Shown one piece after another: positions 1 through 6,662 of a stretch of 28,813 nucleotides of DNA; the stretch's first letter is position 1, and every line of letters begins with the position of its first letter. The notes beneath the pieces were generated by a model that was not told where the DNA came from, ran no database searches, and worked only from the letters and a program-made list of their open reading frames with translations. The stretch is from Candidatus Heimdallarchaeota archaeon (GTDB taxonomy: Archaea > Asgardarchaeota > Njordarchaeia > Njordarchaeales > JAMOTR01): NCBI GenBank assembly GCA_027068385.1, contig JAMOTR010000054.1:1-28813 (forward strand). Reading direction: 5' to 3'. A program made the translations under genes and the position numbers.

Positions 1-910
1 CGCTCTTGGTTCTAAATAACGTGGGAGGCTTCTCCGTACGCTTAGGCTCGCGTATGAGTACTAACGTATTCGGGGCGTGCTTCTTGAGCTTCTTCATAAA
101 CGTCTCCAGATCCTTCTCGGGTACCCGCCCTTCTACATAGTACACACTCTCTAGCAATAACGCTCCGCGTCCGAGGATGTTGAGCTTTACAAGTATTAGT
201 TTAGCGGCCCTGTATAACGCCTCAACGGTTTTAGCTACGCTCCTCTTCCGTTCTTCCAGGGCCTTGCGGATTTTTTCTATCTCCTTCCTTAGCTCCTCTA
301 TCTTCCTTTTGATCTCCTCCTCCGTATACGTAAACAGCTCCGGTTTAAGTTCCTCGCCTTTTATGTCTAGAGGTTTATCGGATATAGCGAGGACGAAGTA
401 TCTTCCTTTGATCTTCTTATAGAACACTACCGCGTCCTTCGGTATCATATCGGTAAACCCGATCCATACGTGCAGATCGAGTATTTCCTTAGGTATCGGT
501 AGAGGTACTCTCTTCCTAGTCTCTCTATAAATCTCGAGGATCCTAAGTAAGTTCGATATCTCGTTCTCGATTTCTTTTATCTTCTGTAGGTAACTCGTGT
601 ACTGCTCGTATATAGCGAGCGTGTATTTGTGTATCGTGTGAGCCGCTTTGAACATCTCTGAGGGGAGCTCTATTACGCCCGGTGAGGTCCCGGGTATCCT
701 TATGTGTTCCAAGCGCCTAATCGCGTCCTCAAGCTTGACCACGTATTCGTCTACATACACGGCCGAGGCGTAGCCGATCATCTCGCTGAGCCTCAAACGT
801 AGGTCTATCACGTGGAACCGAGGGAATTCCTTAACGAAGTCCAGCGCTTTATCGCGTTCGCTACCCAAGAAAAGAAGCTCCACCTTTAAGACCTTCTCCG
901 GATACATCAT
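1..910 (-). CDS. atpI: A-type ATP synthase subunit I (a-subunit homologue), N-terminal part, cut by window edge
   Basis: An open frame runs on the minus strand from the ATG at 910 (a second ATG is at 907) to the left edge without a stop, giving about 303 residues. The start MMYPEK, the alternating coiled-coil and alpha/beta stretches and the PPT-L-F motif near the edge match the cytoplasmic N-terminal domain of the V/A-ATPase 116 kDa-type subunit. This domain forms part of the peripheral stator and is followed in the family by the membrane domain that carries the ion half-channels; that half lies outside the window. The start overlaps the stop of the subunit E gene (ATGA), so the two are probably translationally coupled. 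Family assignment is from pattern and context; the missing membrane half prevents a full check. Confidence 0.8.
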   Translation of the reverse strand, partial: MMYPEKVLKVELLFLGSERDKALDFVKEFPRFHVIDLRLRLSEMIGYASAVYVDEYVVKLEDAIRRLEHIRIPGTSPGVIELPSEMFKAAHTIHKYTLAIYEQYTSYLQKIKEIENEISNLLRILEIYRETRKRVPLPIPKEILDLHVWIGFTDMIPKDAVVFYKKIKGRYFVLAISDKPLDIKGEELKPELFTYTEEEIKRKIEELRKEIEKIRKALEERKRSVAKTVEALYRAAKLILVKLNILGRGALLLESVYYVEGRVPEKDLETFMKKLKKHAPNTLVLIREPKRTEKPPTLFRTKS

Positions 911-1464
911 AGGCGTACCCTCCGTCCTAGTATTTCCTCCGCCGCTATGGCCTCTAGCTTCTTCAGGCGCCTCTCCGCGCGCGATTCTACGGTCTCGTCT
1001 ATGGTTATGTCGTCCGCGTAGAGTCTGAATCCGTGTATGTCCTTCTGAACGAATTCCAAACCTAACGAAGCGGCTTTATCCTTTAGGTATTCGGGACCCT
1101 CTAGCCTCTTCCGATTAGCCTCTAGTTTCATAGCATCCTCGAGCCGCCTTTCTAAGATCTCCTTATTTATTCTTTCCTTAGCCTTCTCTATTCCCATCTC
1201 CACGGCCTTATCTACGAGTTCGCGGCGCTTCATGGAAACTTCGATCCTCGCCTTCCGCTTTTCTGTGCCTATAATTTTATTCGCGGTCGCGCGTATCTTA
1301 GCCTTAGCCTCGGATTCCTTCTGCTTACGAATCTTATCCGCCTCCTCCTGAGCTTTTAATAAAATTTCCTCGGCTTTCTTCTTAGCCTCCTCGATAATCC
1401 TCTCCGCTTCTTTTTTAGCCTCCTCTATGAGCCTCTTCGCAAACTCTTGAGGATCTACGCTCAT
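907..1464 (-). CDS. atpE: A-type ATP synthase subunit E (peripheral stalk)
   Basis: The 185-residue protein has a long charged N-terminal helix of Glu/Lys/Ala heptads (about residues 5-110), then a small alpha/beta C-terminal domain. This is the layout and usual length (185-200) of the archaeal A-ATPase E subunit, which pairs with subunit H/G to form the peripheral stalk tying the A1 head to subunit I. The neighbouring subunit I gene overlaps its stop by four bases. The start ATG lies 16 bases after the rpoH stop, so it belongs to the same operon. Sequence similarity between E subunits is low, so the call rests on architecture plus the adjacent subunit I. Confidence 0.85.
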   Translation of the reverse strand: MSVDPQEFAKRLIEEAKKEAERIIEEAKKKAEEILLKAQEEADKIRKQKESEAKAKIRATANKIIGTEKRKARIEVSMKRRELVDKAVEMGIEKAKERINKEILERRLEDAMKLEANRKRLEGPEYLKDKAASLGLEFVQKDIHGFRLYADDITIDETVESRAERRLKKLEAIAAEEILGRRVRL

Positions 1465-1480
1465 TCATCTACTCGTTATC

Positions 1481-2119
1481 TCAAGTTATGAGTATGTCTT
1501 CAGCTCTTACAACGTACCTATAGTATAACGACCGTCCGGCGGTTTCCGATTCGCGTATGATCATGATCAGATCCCCTCTTTTAGCCCCTATGAGCCTAGC
1601 TACTGGATCCTTTTCCTTAATTAACGGTAGCCTCGTCGGCTCTTCCACGTTATATCTATTAAATATCTCCGCCTTCTCCTCCTCGTTTAATAGTATGTGG
1701 GGCGGCACGAGGAAGTGCCTCATGATATTAAACATCGGGTAATTTCCTCCGTGTAAGAACGTTAGGTGTATCTTCGTGTCGAAAGTCTTACGTATTATGT
1801 TCTCCGCCTCTTTAGCGTTCTTATCGGAGGGCTTAGTATAAGAGACGAGGACGACTTCCTTTACTCCGCTTACGTTGACCTTGCTCTTTAGGTTATTTAG
1901 AGCGTTCAACGTGTCCTTATCGATCTTTAGGACTCCCACTACGACGCCTTCATGGAGGCGGTTTACGTTATAGTACCTAGAGACGATTAGCTTCACGCCC
2001 TTACTCTTTTTCCCGCTACTAATGGAGATCTCCTCCACGACGGGCTCTTTGTATAATCTTATGCGGTTCTCTAATACCCTAAAGGCGAACTCGTCCCCTA
2101 AGGCTTCGAAGCTCCTCAT
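1481..2119 (-). CDS. rpoH: RNA polymerase subunit H, two-domain RPB5-like form
   Basis: Residues 135-205 are a clear RpoH/RPB5 assembly domain: HFLVPPHILL, then LPLIKEKDPVARLIGAKRGD, then SETAGRSLYYRYV. This domain anchors the subunit to the polymerase. Archaeal RpoH is normally only this domain, about 80 residues. Here about 134 residues precede it, with an alpha/beta pattern (KLIVSRYY at 43-50, VGVLKI at 61-66, EVVLVSYTKPS at 88-98) that can be placed in register with the eukaryotic RPB5 jaw domain. The annotated ATG gives 212 residues. The frame stays open 32 codons further upstream to a CTG at 2213-2215, five bases after a near-perfect SD (2221-2230), so the true product may be 244 residues starting (M)SEREILRRG. 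The gene lies between riboflavin kinase and ATPase subunit E, not next to rpoB. Confidence 0.9.
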   Translation of the reverse strand: MRSFEALGDEFAFRVLENRIRLYKEPVVEEISISSGKKSKGVKLIVSRYYNVNRLHEGVVVGVLKIDKDTLNALNNLKSKVNVSGVKEVVLVSYTKPSDKNAKEAENIIRKTFDTKIHLTFLHGGNYPMFNIMRHFLVPPHILLNEEEKAEIFNRYNVEEPTRLPLIKEKDPVARLIGAKRGDLIMIIRESETAGRSLYYRYVVRAEDILIT

Positions 2120-2180
2120 CCGATCTAATATTCCGTCTATCCGGCCGTTATACCTTAAGGTCCTAGCCTCTAATACTCCC

Positions 2181-2552
2181 TCAACCCCTCTTCTTAAGAT
2201 CTCCCGCTCCGACAGATAGCATCACCTCCTGACCGTTTTTAATTCCGAGAAGTTTTCTAAGCTTCATCGTCGATACGATTTCTAGCTTTCTCCCTACATT
2301 CTTCCCAGGAATCACGGCGATCGCGTTTACGAGCGTCTTATTGATCCGACGCACGCGGGCCCGCCATATGGGCCGACCCTCATTCGGAAAGTATGAGCGC
2401 GGTAATCTTATAGGTCTTTTTAAGAGTACGTTTAAGGTACCTGGGTAAGGCCCGGCCCCCAAAAGCGAGCGAAAGAACCTCTGATAATGCGGTAAGAGAG
2501 TAAAAAACCGAGCCTCTCCTTTTCCCTTTTCCACTATTCCCTTTACGATCAT
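2181..2552 (-). CDS. ribK: CTP-dependent riboflavin kinase (archaeal, DUF120 type)
   Basis: The 123-residue protein matches archaeal riboflavin kinase, a cradle-loop barrel enzyme that uses CTP to make FMN. Diagnostic stretches are GIVEKGKGEARFF at the N-terminus, PHYQRFFRSLLG (21-32), PYPGTLNVLL (35-44) and the C-terminal LEIVSTMKLRKLLGIKNGQEV. Length is normal for the family (about 120-140). Its ATG overlaps the stop of the upstream coiled-coil gene by four bases (ATGA), and its last codons contain the ribosome-binding site that probably serves rpoH. Some archaeal versions carry an N-terminal winged helix; this one does not. Confidence 0.92.
   Translation of the reverse strand: MIVKGIVEKGKGEARFFTLLPHYQRFFRSLLGAGPYPGTLNVLLKRPIRLPRSYFPNEGRPIWRARVRRINKTLVNAIAVIPGKNVGRKLEIVSTMKLRKLLGIKNGQEVMLSVGAGDLKKRG
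2221..2230 (-). promoter_or_regulatory. Strong Shine-Dalgarno site for rpoH
   Basis: Read on the minus strand this is AGGAGGTGAT, nearly complete complementarity to the archaeal 16S rRNA 3' end (AUCACCUCC). It lies inside the last codons of riboflavin kinase. Five bases (GCTAT) separate it from an in-frame CTG of the rpoH reading frame; no ATG, GTG or TTG of that frame is nearby. It is about 100 bases upstream of the rpoH ATG at 2119, too far to serve that codon. Confidence 0.7.
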
Positions 2553-3580
2553 AGTAGCTCTACTATTACCCTTAGTATCTCTAGAGGTATCTCCTCTCCG
2601 CGCTTCATCTTCTCTAGCCGCTCCTTTAGGTCCTCGGGCGAGAGGCGGTATACCTCGGCCTGCTTTATTAAGTTTAATACGCGCCTCGCCTCCTCGCGCT
2701 TCTCCCTTAGCCTATTGATCTCGTCCCTAATCTCCCTAGCCTGCTCGAAGAGCATATCGCGCTTCTCCGTGAGCTCGTCGATCCTCTTATTAAGCTCTTC
2801 TATCTCCTTTATGATCTCATTACGCCTCTTCTTTAGCTCCTCGCGCTTCTCGCGCAACGCGCGTAGCTTCTGCCTCACGTAGGATATGTCCGCGTTTATG
2901 AGCGTGAGGTATCCGCGGATACGCCTGATGCGACGCTCCATGTTCTCGATGCGCTCCATGAAGTCACGCAGCTTACCGAGACGCTCTATATCGAGGTTGA
3001 TCTCGTCCTCCTCCGCTTTCGTGAGCCTTTTTGATGAGATCTCCATCTCTAGCGTCTCTATGAGCCTATCGATATCCTCGGGCGTAGATATCTCCGTCCC
3101 GTACTTCCTTCTATATCTTCTAATGATTCTCTCTAAGCGTTCTCTATTCTGTTCGTAGCGCGTCCTTAATGCCCTTAGCTTCGCTAAGAGGTTATACAGG
3201 TCGTCGTTACGCTTGTTCACGCGGTCGTATAGCTCGTTTAGCCTCTCGCGGATCTCCCTTAGTTCTTCTCTTATCTGCCTGAGTTCCGCCACCTTCCTAC
3301 GCTTCTCCTGTATAAGCGCCCTGCGCTCCTCGATTATCTTCTTAGCCTCGTTAAGAATCTCCTGGCGCCTTGCCCTTAGCTCTCTAATCTTCTCCTTGAT
3401 CTCCCTTAGTTCCTCTAACTTCTCTTTTCTTAATCTCTCCCTTTCTTCCGGACTCATTCTACGGAGTTTTTCTAATAGCTCCACGTCCGGCTCCAGAGAC
3501 CTATCATCAGACACGCATAACTCTGAGCCGGAACGTTTTAACATTTCCTTTAAAGTTTCACAAAAGGGGAAAACGAGCAT
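2549..3580 (-). CDS. Archaeal coiled-coil protein of the COG1340 type
   Basis: Almost all of the 343 residues form a long Arg/Glu/Lys-rich coiled coil (about 45-310) with a short tail, LSPEDLKERLEKMKRGEEIP, of the kind seen at the C-terminus of the widespread archaeal COG1340 coiled-coil family. The function of this family is not established. The start is uncertain: the ATG at 3580 leaves only 15 bases to the divergent acyl-CoA synthetase gene and its first 22 residues (MLVFPFCETL...) look non-helical. In-frame alternatives are ATG 3544, GTG 3514 and ATG 3457 (MSPEERERLR). A TTTAAA box at 3549-3554 would favour a start at or after 3514. The gene heads the operon ending in A-ATPase genes. Confidence 0.75.
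   Translation of the reverse strand: MLVFPFCETLKEMLKRSGSELCVSDDRSLEPDVELLEKLRRMSPEERERLRKEKLEELREIKEKIRELRARRQEILNEAKKIIEERRALIQEKRRKVAELRQIREELREIRERLNELYDRVNKRNDDLYNLLAKLRALRTRYEQNRERLERIIRRYRRKYGTEISTPEDIDRLIETLEMEISSKRLTKAEEDEINLDIERLGKLRDFMERIENMERRIRRIRGYLTLINADISYVRQKLRALREKREELKKRRNEIIKEIEELNKRIDELTEKRDMLFEQAREIRDEINRLREKREEARRVLNLIKQAEVYRLSPEDLKERLEKMKRGEEIPLEILRVIVELL
3549..3554. promoter_or_regulatory. Candidate TATA box between divergent genes
   Basis: TTTAAA lies about 44 bases upstream of the acyl-CoA synthetase ATG at 3596, placing transcription start near 3578 with a short leader. Being palindromic, it could also serve the minus-strand coiled-coil gene if that gene starts at the GTG at 3514 or later. 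Assigned from spacing only. Confidence 0.4.
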
Positions 3581-3595
3581 TAAACGTTAATTCAA

Positions 3596-4894
3596 ATGGA
3601 ACCGCTAGAATCTCTCTTCCGGCCTCGCTCAGTAGCCGTAGTAGGAGCGTCTAGGAACCCGAAGAAACTAGGACACGTGATCCTAAAAAATATACTAGAA
3701 GGAGGGTTTGAGGGGGACATCATACCCGTTAACCCAAAGGCCGACGAGATACTCGGTCTCAAGGCTTATGATATAGACTCTATGCCCAGGACCGACACGG
3801 CCGTGATATCAATACCCGCTAAATACGTCCCCGAGGCTATAGAGAAGCTAGGTAAGAAGGGGGTAAAGTCCGCGATCGTCATATCCTCCGGGTTCGCTGA
3901 GGTGGGTAACGTGGACCTTCAAAGGTCCCTCGTGAAGGCGGCTAGGAAACACGGAATGCGCGTCTTAGGCCCGAACTGCGCTGGACTCATAAACGCGTTT
4001 CACAAGTATTACCCTACGTTCGAAGTGCGCGTGAAGCCTGGTAAGGCGGCTTTCGTTACTCAATCGGGCGCGTTGGGAGGGGCCGTATTGATGGAGCTTT
4101 ACTCGTTAGATAAAGGGCTCGGTGTATTCGTTAGCTATGGGAACGCTGCGGACGTTAACGAAGCCGACTTAATAGAGTACCTAAAGGAACGGGAGGAGCT
4201 CGACGCGATAGCCTTTTATATCGAGGGTCTACATGAAGGGCGCAGGTTCGTCGAGGCGCTAAAGGGGGCGAAGAACGTATATGTACTTAAGGGAGGAAAG
4301 ACGGAGGCGGGATCGAAGGCGGCTTCTAGCCATACCGCTTCCCTATCTGGAGATCGGGCGATGTTTAGATCTATAGTCGGGGCTTACGCTAGGATCCTAA
4401 ACGATACGAGGGAATTATTCTTAGCCATAGATGCGATGAACTACGGACTCAAGCGCGTACGTAGGGTAGCGATACTCACTAACTCGGGAGGACCGGGTGT
4501 CTTAGCTGCCGATGAGCTAGATAAACTAGGCTTAGAGCTACCCGATCTATCGAGTTACGATCGGAGCTTCCTCCCCCCGTTCGCCTCGCGTAGGAACCCC
4601 ATAGACATGGCCGCGGGAGCGGATTACGACGTGATATATAAGAGTATGAAGGTACTAAACGAGGCGCCCGAAGTGGACGGCATCTTATTCATCTTCGTCC
4701 CTCCGATACACATACCTGCGGAGAATGCTGTAAAAGCTATCATAGACGCGGAGCCGAAGAAGCCCGTAGTAGCCGTACTTATGGGAGGTAGTTTCGTGAA
4801 AAACGCTCGCGTAATGCTAGAAAAACATGGGATACCCGTAGTATCGCATCCGGAGGACGGCGCTAAGCTCATAAGCCTAGGATTGTCTCCATGA
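3596..4894 (+). CDS. ADP-forming acyl-CoA synthetase, alpha subunit (paralogue 1)
   Basis: The 432-residue protein has the CoA-binding Rossmann domain at its start (LFRPRSVAVVGASRNPKKLG), LGPNCAGL near residue 125, TQSGALGGA near 155 and the swivelling phosphohistidine segment KAASSHTASLSG with His246. NADH-independent, ADP-forming acyl-CoA synthetases convert acyl-CoA, ADP and Pi into acid, CoA and ATP, the main substrate-level ATP step of peptide- and sugar-fermenting archaea. This is the alpha subunit layout (CoA-binding plus two succinyl-CoA-ligase-like domains); no ATP-grasp beta subunit is present in the window. Its 3' end overlaps the convergent ThiI-like gene by 26 bases. Which acid it prefers cannot be told. 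Confidence 0.9.
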   Translation: MEPLESLFRPRSVAVVGASRNPKKLGHVILKNILEGGFEGDIIPVNPKADEILGLKAYDIDSMPRTDTAVISIPAKYVPEAIEKLGKKGVKSAIVISSGFAEVGNVDLQRSLVKAARKHGMRVLGPNCAGLINAFHKYYPTFEVRVKPGKAAFVTQSGALGGAVLMELYSLDKGLGVFVSYGNAADVNEADLIEYLKEREELDAIAFYIEGLHEGRRFVEALKGAKNVYVLKGGKTEAGSKAASSHTASLSGDRAMFRSIVGAYARILNDTRELFLAIDAMNYGLKRVRRVAILTNSGGPGVLAADELDKLGLELPDLSSYDRSFLPPFASRRNPIDMAAGADYDVIYKSMKVLNEAPEVDGILFIFVPPIHIPAENAVKAIIDAEPKKPVVAVLMGGSFVKNARVMLEKHGIPVVSHPEDGAKLISLGLSP

Positions 4895-5903
4895 GTATTT
4901 TTAGCGTATCGTCGTCCACTTTCCGGGGAGCCGGCAAGTCTATCGGATCCTTAGCGTTCTCAAGATCTAAGAATTCGGCCCGCTTTAGTATCTCGGAATT
5001 CGTACTCGTTAAGATAGGCCTAAAGAGGTGGACCTTAGACTCGGACGCGATGATGTTTTCGGCACGTATCATTTTAGGAGTCTGCGTAGGACTCTGCATC
5101 AGGACGTCCCCAATGATGATGTTCTTTATTCCGAGTTTATTCGCCTCTAGCGCCATACGCCTAATTATCCGGAGCTTCAGAGCGATACCCGCGTAATCTT
5201 CGAGTCCGATATTTTGTATCTCTTCTAGCAGCTCCTGATAGTCGTCGATGAGGTCGAACGGCTTTATTATGAAAGTTTCGTCGATATTGGAGGCGAGGCG
5301 CTCTACTCTATTCAGTAAACTCTTACCGCGAAGGGTGAGTATAGGGTAGAACCCGACTATCCTAAATCCTCTACGCATCCCCATATACGCAGCGACGAAG
5401 GAGTCTATCGATCCGGATATCAGCGCGATCGCGTTTCCCGCGACCCCCATAGGTAATCCTCCGGGTCCATATATGCGCTCAGTATACACGTAAGCCCCAG
5501 GCTTGATCACGTCCACATAAACGACGTAAGGGGATTCCGGAGACGCTCTGTATGAAGCTTGAGAGAACACCTCCCTAGTAATTAAATCGAAGAGCTTGTA
5601 ATCGCCCGCGTGGAGTTCGAGTCTATATTTCGTGATCGTGACGTCGAGCTTGTCCTCCATCTCCCTCAACGCTTTAACGACCTTCTTAGCGATGGATTTC
5701 GGCTCCTTATCCGCCTCATAAGCCTCGGCCGCCCGGTCTATACCAGGGGATCTCACTACAGGAATTATATCCTTGGTGCGCACTACTATGCGGTGTAGCT
5801 CCTCGTCCGCCGAAACCTTAGCGGATGCCCTCCTAGATACTTCGTTGATGAGGTCTTTAACCCATCTTGAAGCGTCCGAAAAACCTGCGATGATTACGTC
5901 CAT
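4869..5903 (-). CDS. ThiI-like protein (THUMP plus PP-loop ATPase), cysteine-free
   Basis: The 344 residues follow the order of ThiI, which makes 4-thiouridine at tRNA position 8 and in some species supplies thiamine sulfur: N-terminal ferredoxin-like region and THUMP domain (about 85-145), a GPGGLPMGVAGNAIAL linker, then a PP-loop at 163-168. The PP-loop reads SGSIDS where the family has SGG-DS, so the third residue is changed. The region that in archaeal ThiI carries a CxxC pair before the RxxxxxA helix reads DYAGIALKLRIIRRMA, and the whole protein contains no cysteine. It is therefore either a ThiI using another sulfur donor or a repurposed relative. The start lies 60 bases from divergent truA, with a shared TTTTAAATT box between them. 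Confidence 0.8.
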   Translation of the reverse strand: MDVIIAGFSDASRWVKDLINEVSRRASAKVSADEELHRIVVRTKDIIPVVRSPGIDRAAEAYEADKEPKSIAKKVVKALREMEDKLDVTITKYRLELHAGDYKLFDLITREVFSQASYRASPESPYVVYVDVIKPGAYVYTERIYGPGGLPMGVAGNAIALISGSIDSFVAAYMGMRRGFRIVGFYPILTLRGKSLLNRVERLASNIDETFIIKPFDLIDDYQELLEEIQNIGLEDYAGIALKLRIIRRMALEANKLGIKNIIIGDVLMQSPTQTPKMIRAENIIASESKVHLFRPILTSTNSEILKRAEFLDLENAKDPIDLPAPRKVDDDTLKILMETILGL

Positions 5904-5921
5904 AGGCTTTCTTCATTGCGG

Positions 5922-5930
5922 TTTTAAATT
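5922..5930. promoter_or_regulatory. Candidate bidirectional TATA box (thiI-like / truA)
   Basis: TTTTAAATT is nearly symmetric and lies in the 59-base gap between divergent genes. Its centre is about 23 bases from the minus-strand ATG at 5903 (near leaderless) and about 37 bases from the truA ATG at 5963 (about 10-base leader). Both spacings fit archaeal TATA-to-start distances. Confidence 0.5.
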
Positions 5931-5962
5931 GAGTTATCACGCGCGTTTCCGCTTAGTACTAT

Positions 5963-6640
5963 ATGAGACTCCTCGCCTATATCGGTCGCTTCTTTCATGG
6001 AGTGGTTAAGCAAAGGGGTGTAGAAACCGTGCTTTCATACATCTCTAATGGACGCGTGTATTCGAGGACGGATAAAGGAGTGAACGCGGTGGCGAATCCC
6101 GTAGACTTCGACGGTGACTTCGTGAGCGACTTCGTGATCGTATGGGGAGAGGCTTTGGGGAGGCCTAGACGGAAGGAATATCGTTATTTTCTTCCCCACG
6201 AAGTTCTAAGGCTCTTCGAGGCCTTCCTACCGTTAATACCCAAAGAAATCGACGCTAGAGCTCTAATAAGTAAGCCGAGAAAGAAGAAGCAGGAGGTAGA
6301 AATAGGGATCGGTAAGGACTTCATATCGTTTTCCTCCTCCGGGTTCGAGCAGTACGCCATAAGACGTATCTTAGGGTACTTTTACCGGCGGTATAGAGGG
6401 GTTATGAACGAGCGTGAGATACTCGACGCGATGCGCGGGTTCGTGCGCAGATATCCTCCTCTAGCCCCTCCCGAGCCTCTGGTGTTATGGCGTACGGACG
6501 TGGAGGTGGACGATGGGAACCGTTATCGGATAGAACGTCGGATACGTTCTCGGGCTCTGTTTTGGGCTAGAAAGAAGCGGTATTTAAGGCGTTCGAAACG
6601 ATTAATAAATCGAAAACCGGGACCAAGATTTTACTTCTAA
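5963..6640 (+). CDS. truA: tRNA pseudouridine synthase A family, compact form
   Basis: TruA converts uridines at tRNA positions 38-40 to pseudouridine. The 225-residue protein starts with the family strand AYIGRFFHGVVKQ followed by a helix (ETVLSYI) and has the catalytic motif SRTDKGVNA with the nucleophile Asp37. The second half keeps SSSGFEQYAIRRILGYFYR, equivalent to the conserved GFL-x-x-mVR-x-ivG segment. It is shorter than typical TruA (245-270): only 36 residues precede the catalytic Asp, so the segment between the first strand and the active site is contracted. The tail is very basic (RRSKRLINRKPGPRF). It heads a plus-strand operon with TFB, EndA and MoaA, an association of tRNA processing with transcription initiation. 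Confidence 0.85.
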   Translation: MRLLAYIGRFFHGVVKQRGVETVLSYISNGRVYSRTDKGVNAVANPVDFDGDFVSDFVIVWGEALGRPRRKEYRYFLPHEVLRLFEAFLPLIPKEIDARALISKPRKKKQEVEIGIGKDFISFSSSGFEQYAIRRILGYFYRRYRGVMNEREILDAMRGFVRRYPPLAPPEPLVLWRTDVEVDDGNRYRIERRIRSRALFWARKKRYLRRSKRLINRKPGPRFYF

Positions 6641-6656
6641 GGCTCTTCATATAAAC

Positions 6657-6662
6657 AGGTGA
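6657..6662 (+). promoter_or_regulatory. Ribosome-binding site deciding the TFB start
   Basis: AGGTGA lies five bases before the ATG at 6668. The upstream GTG at 6659 is part of this SD, so the ATG at 6668 (MTELTRCPHCGG) is the likelier start. Confidence 0.55.

Noticed and set aside
177..422. Plus-strand frames opposite the ATPase subunit I region.
   Set aside because: The minus-strand frame over 1-910 is continuous and matches subunit I; the plus-strand frames are its shadows.
5095..5135. ATGATGATG on the plus strand as a C box of another C/D RNA.
   Set aside because: No CTGA box at guide distance and the site is within the ThiI-like coding sequence. Similar ATGATGA strings near 13590 and 14310 (minus strand) also lack D boxes.
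6335..6360. GGGTTCGAGC as a tRNA T-loop.
   Set aside because: It lies inside truA coding sequence and has no acceptor, D or anticodon arms around it.
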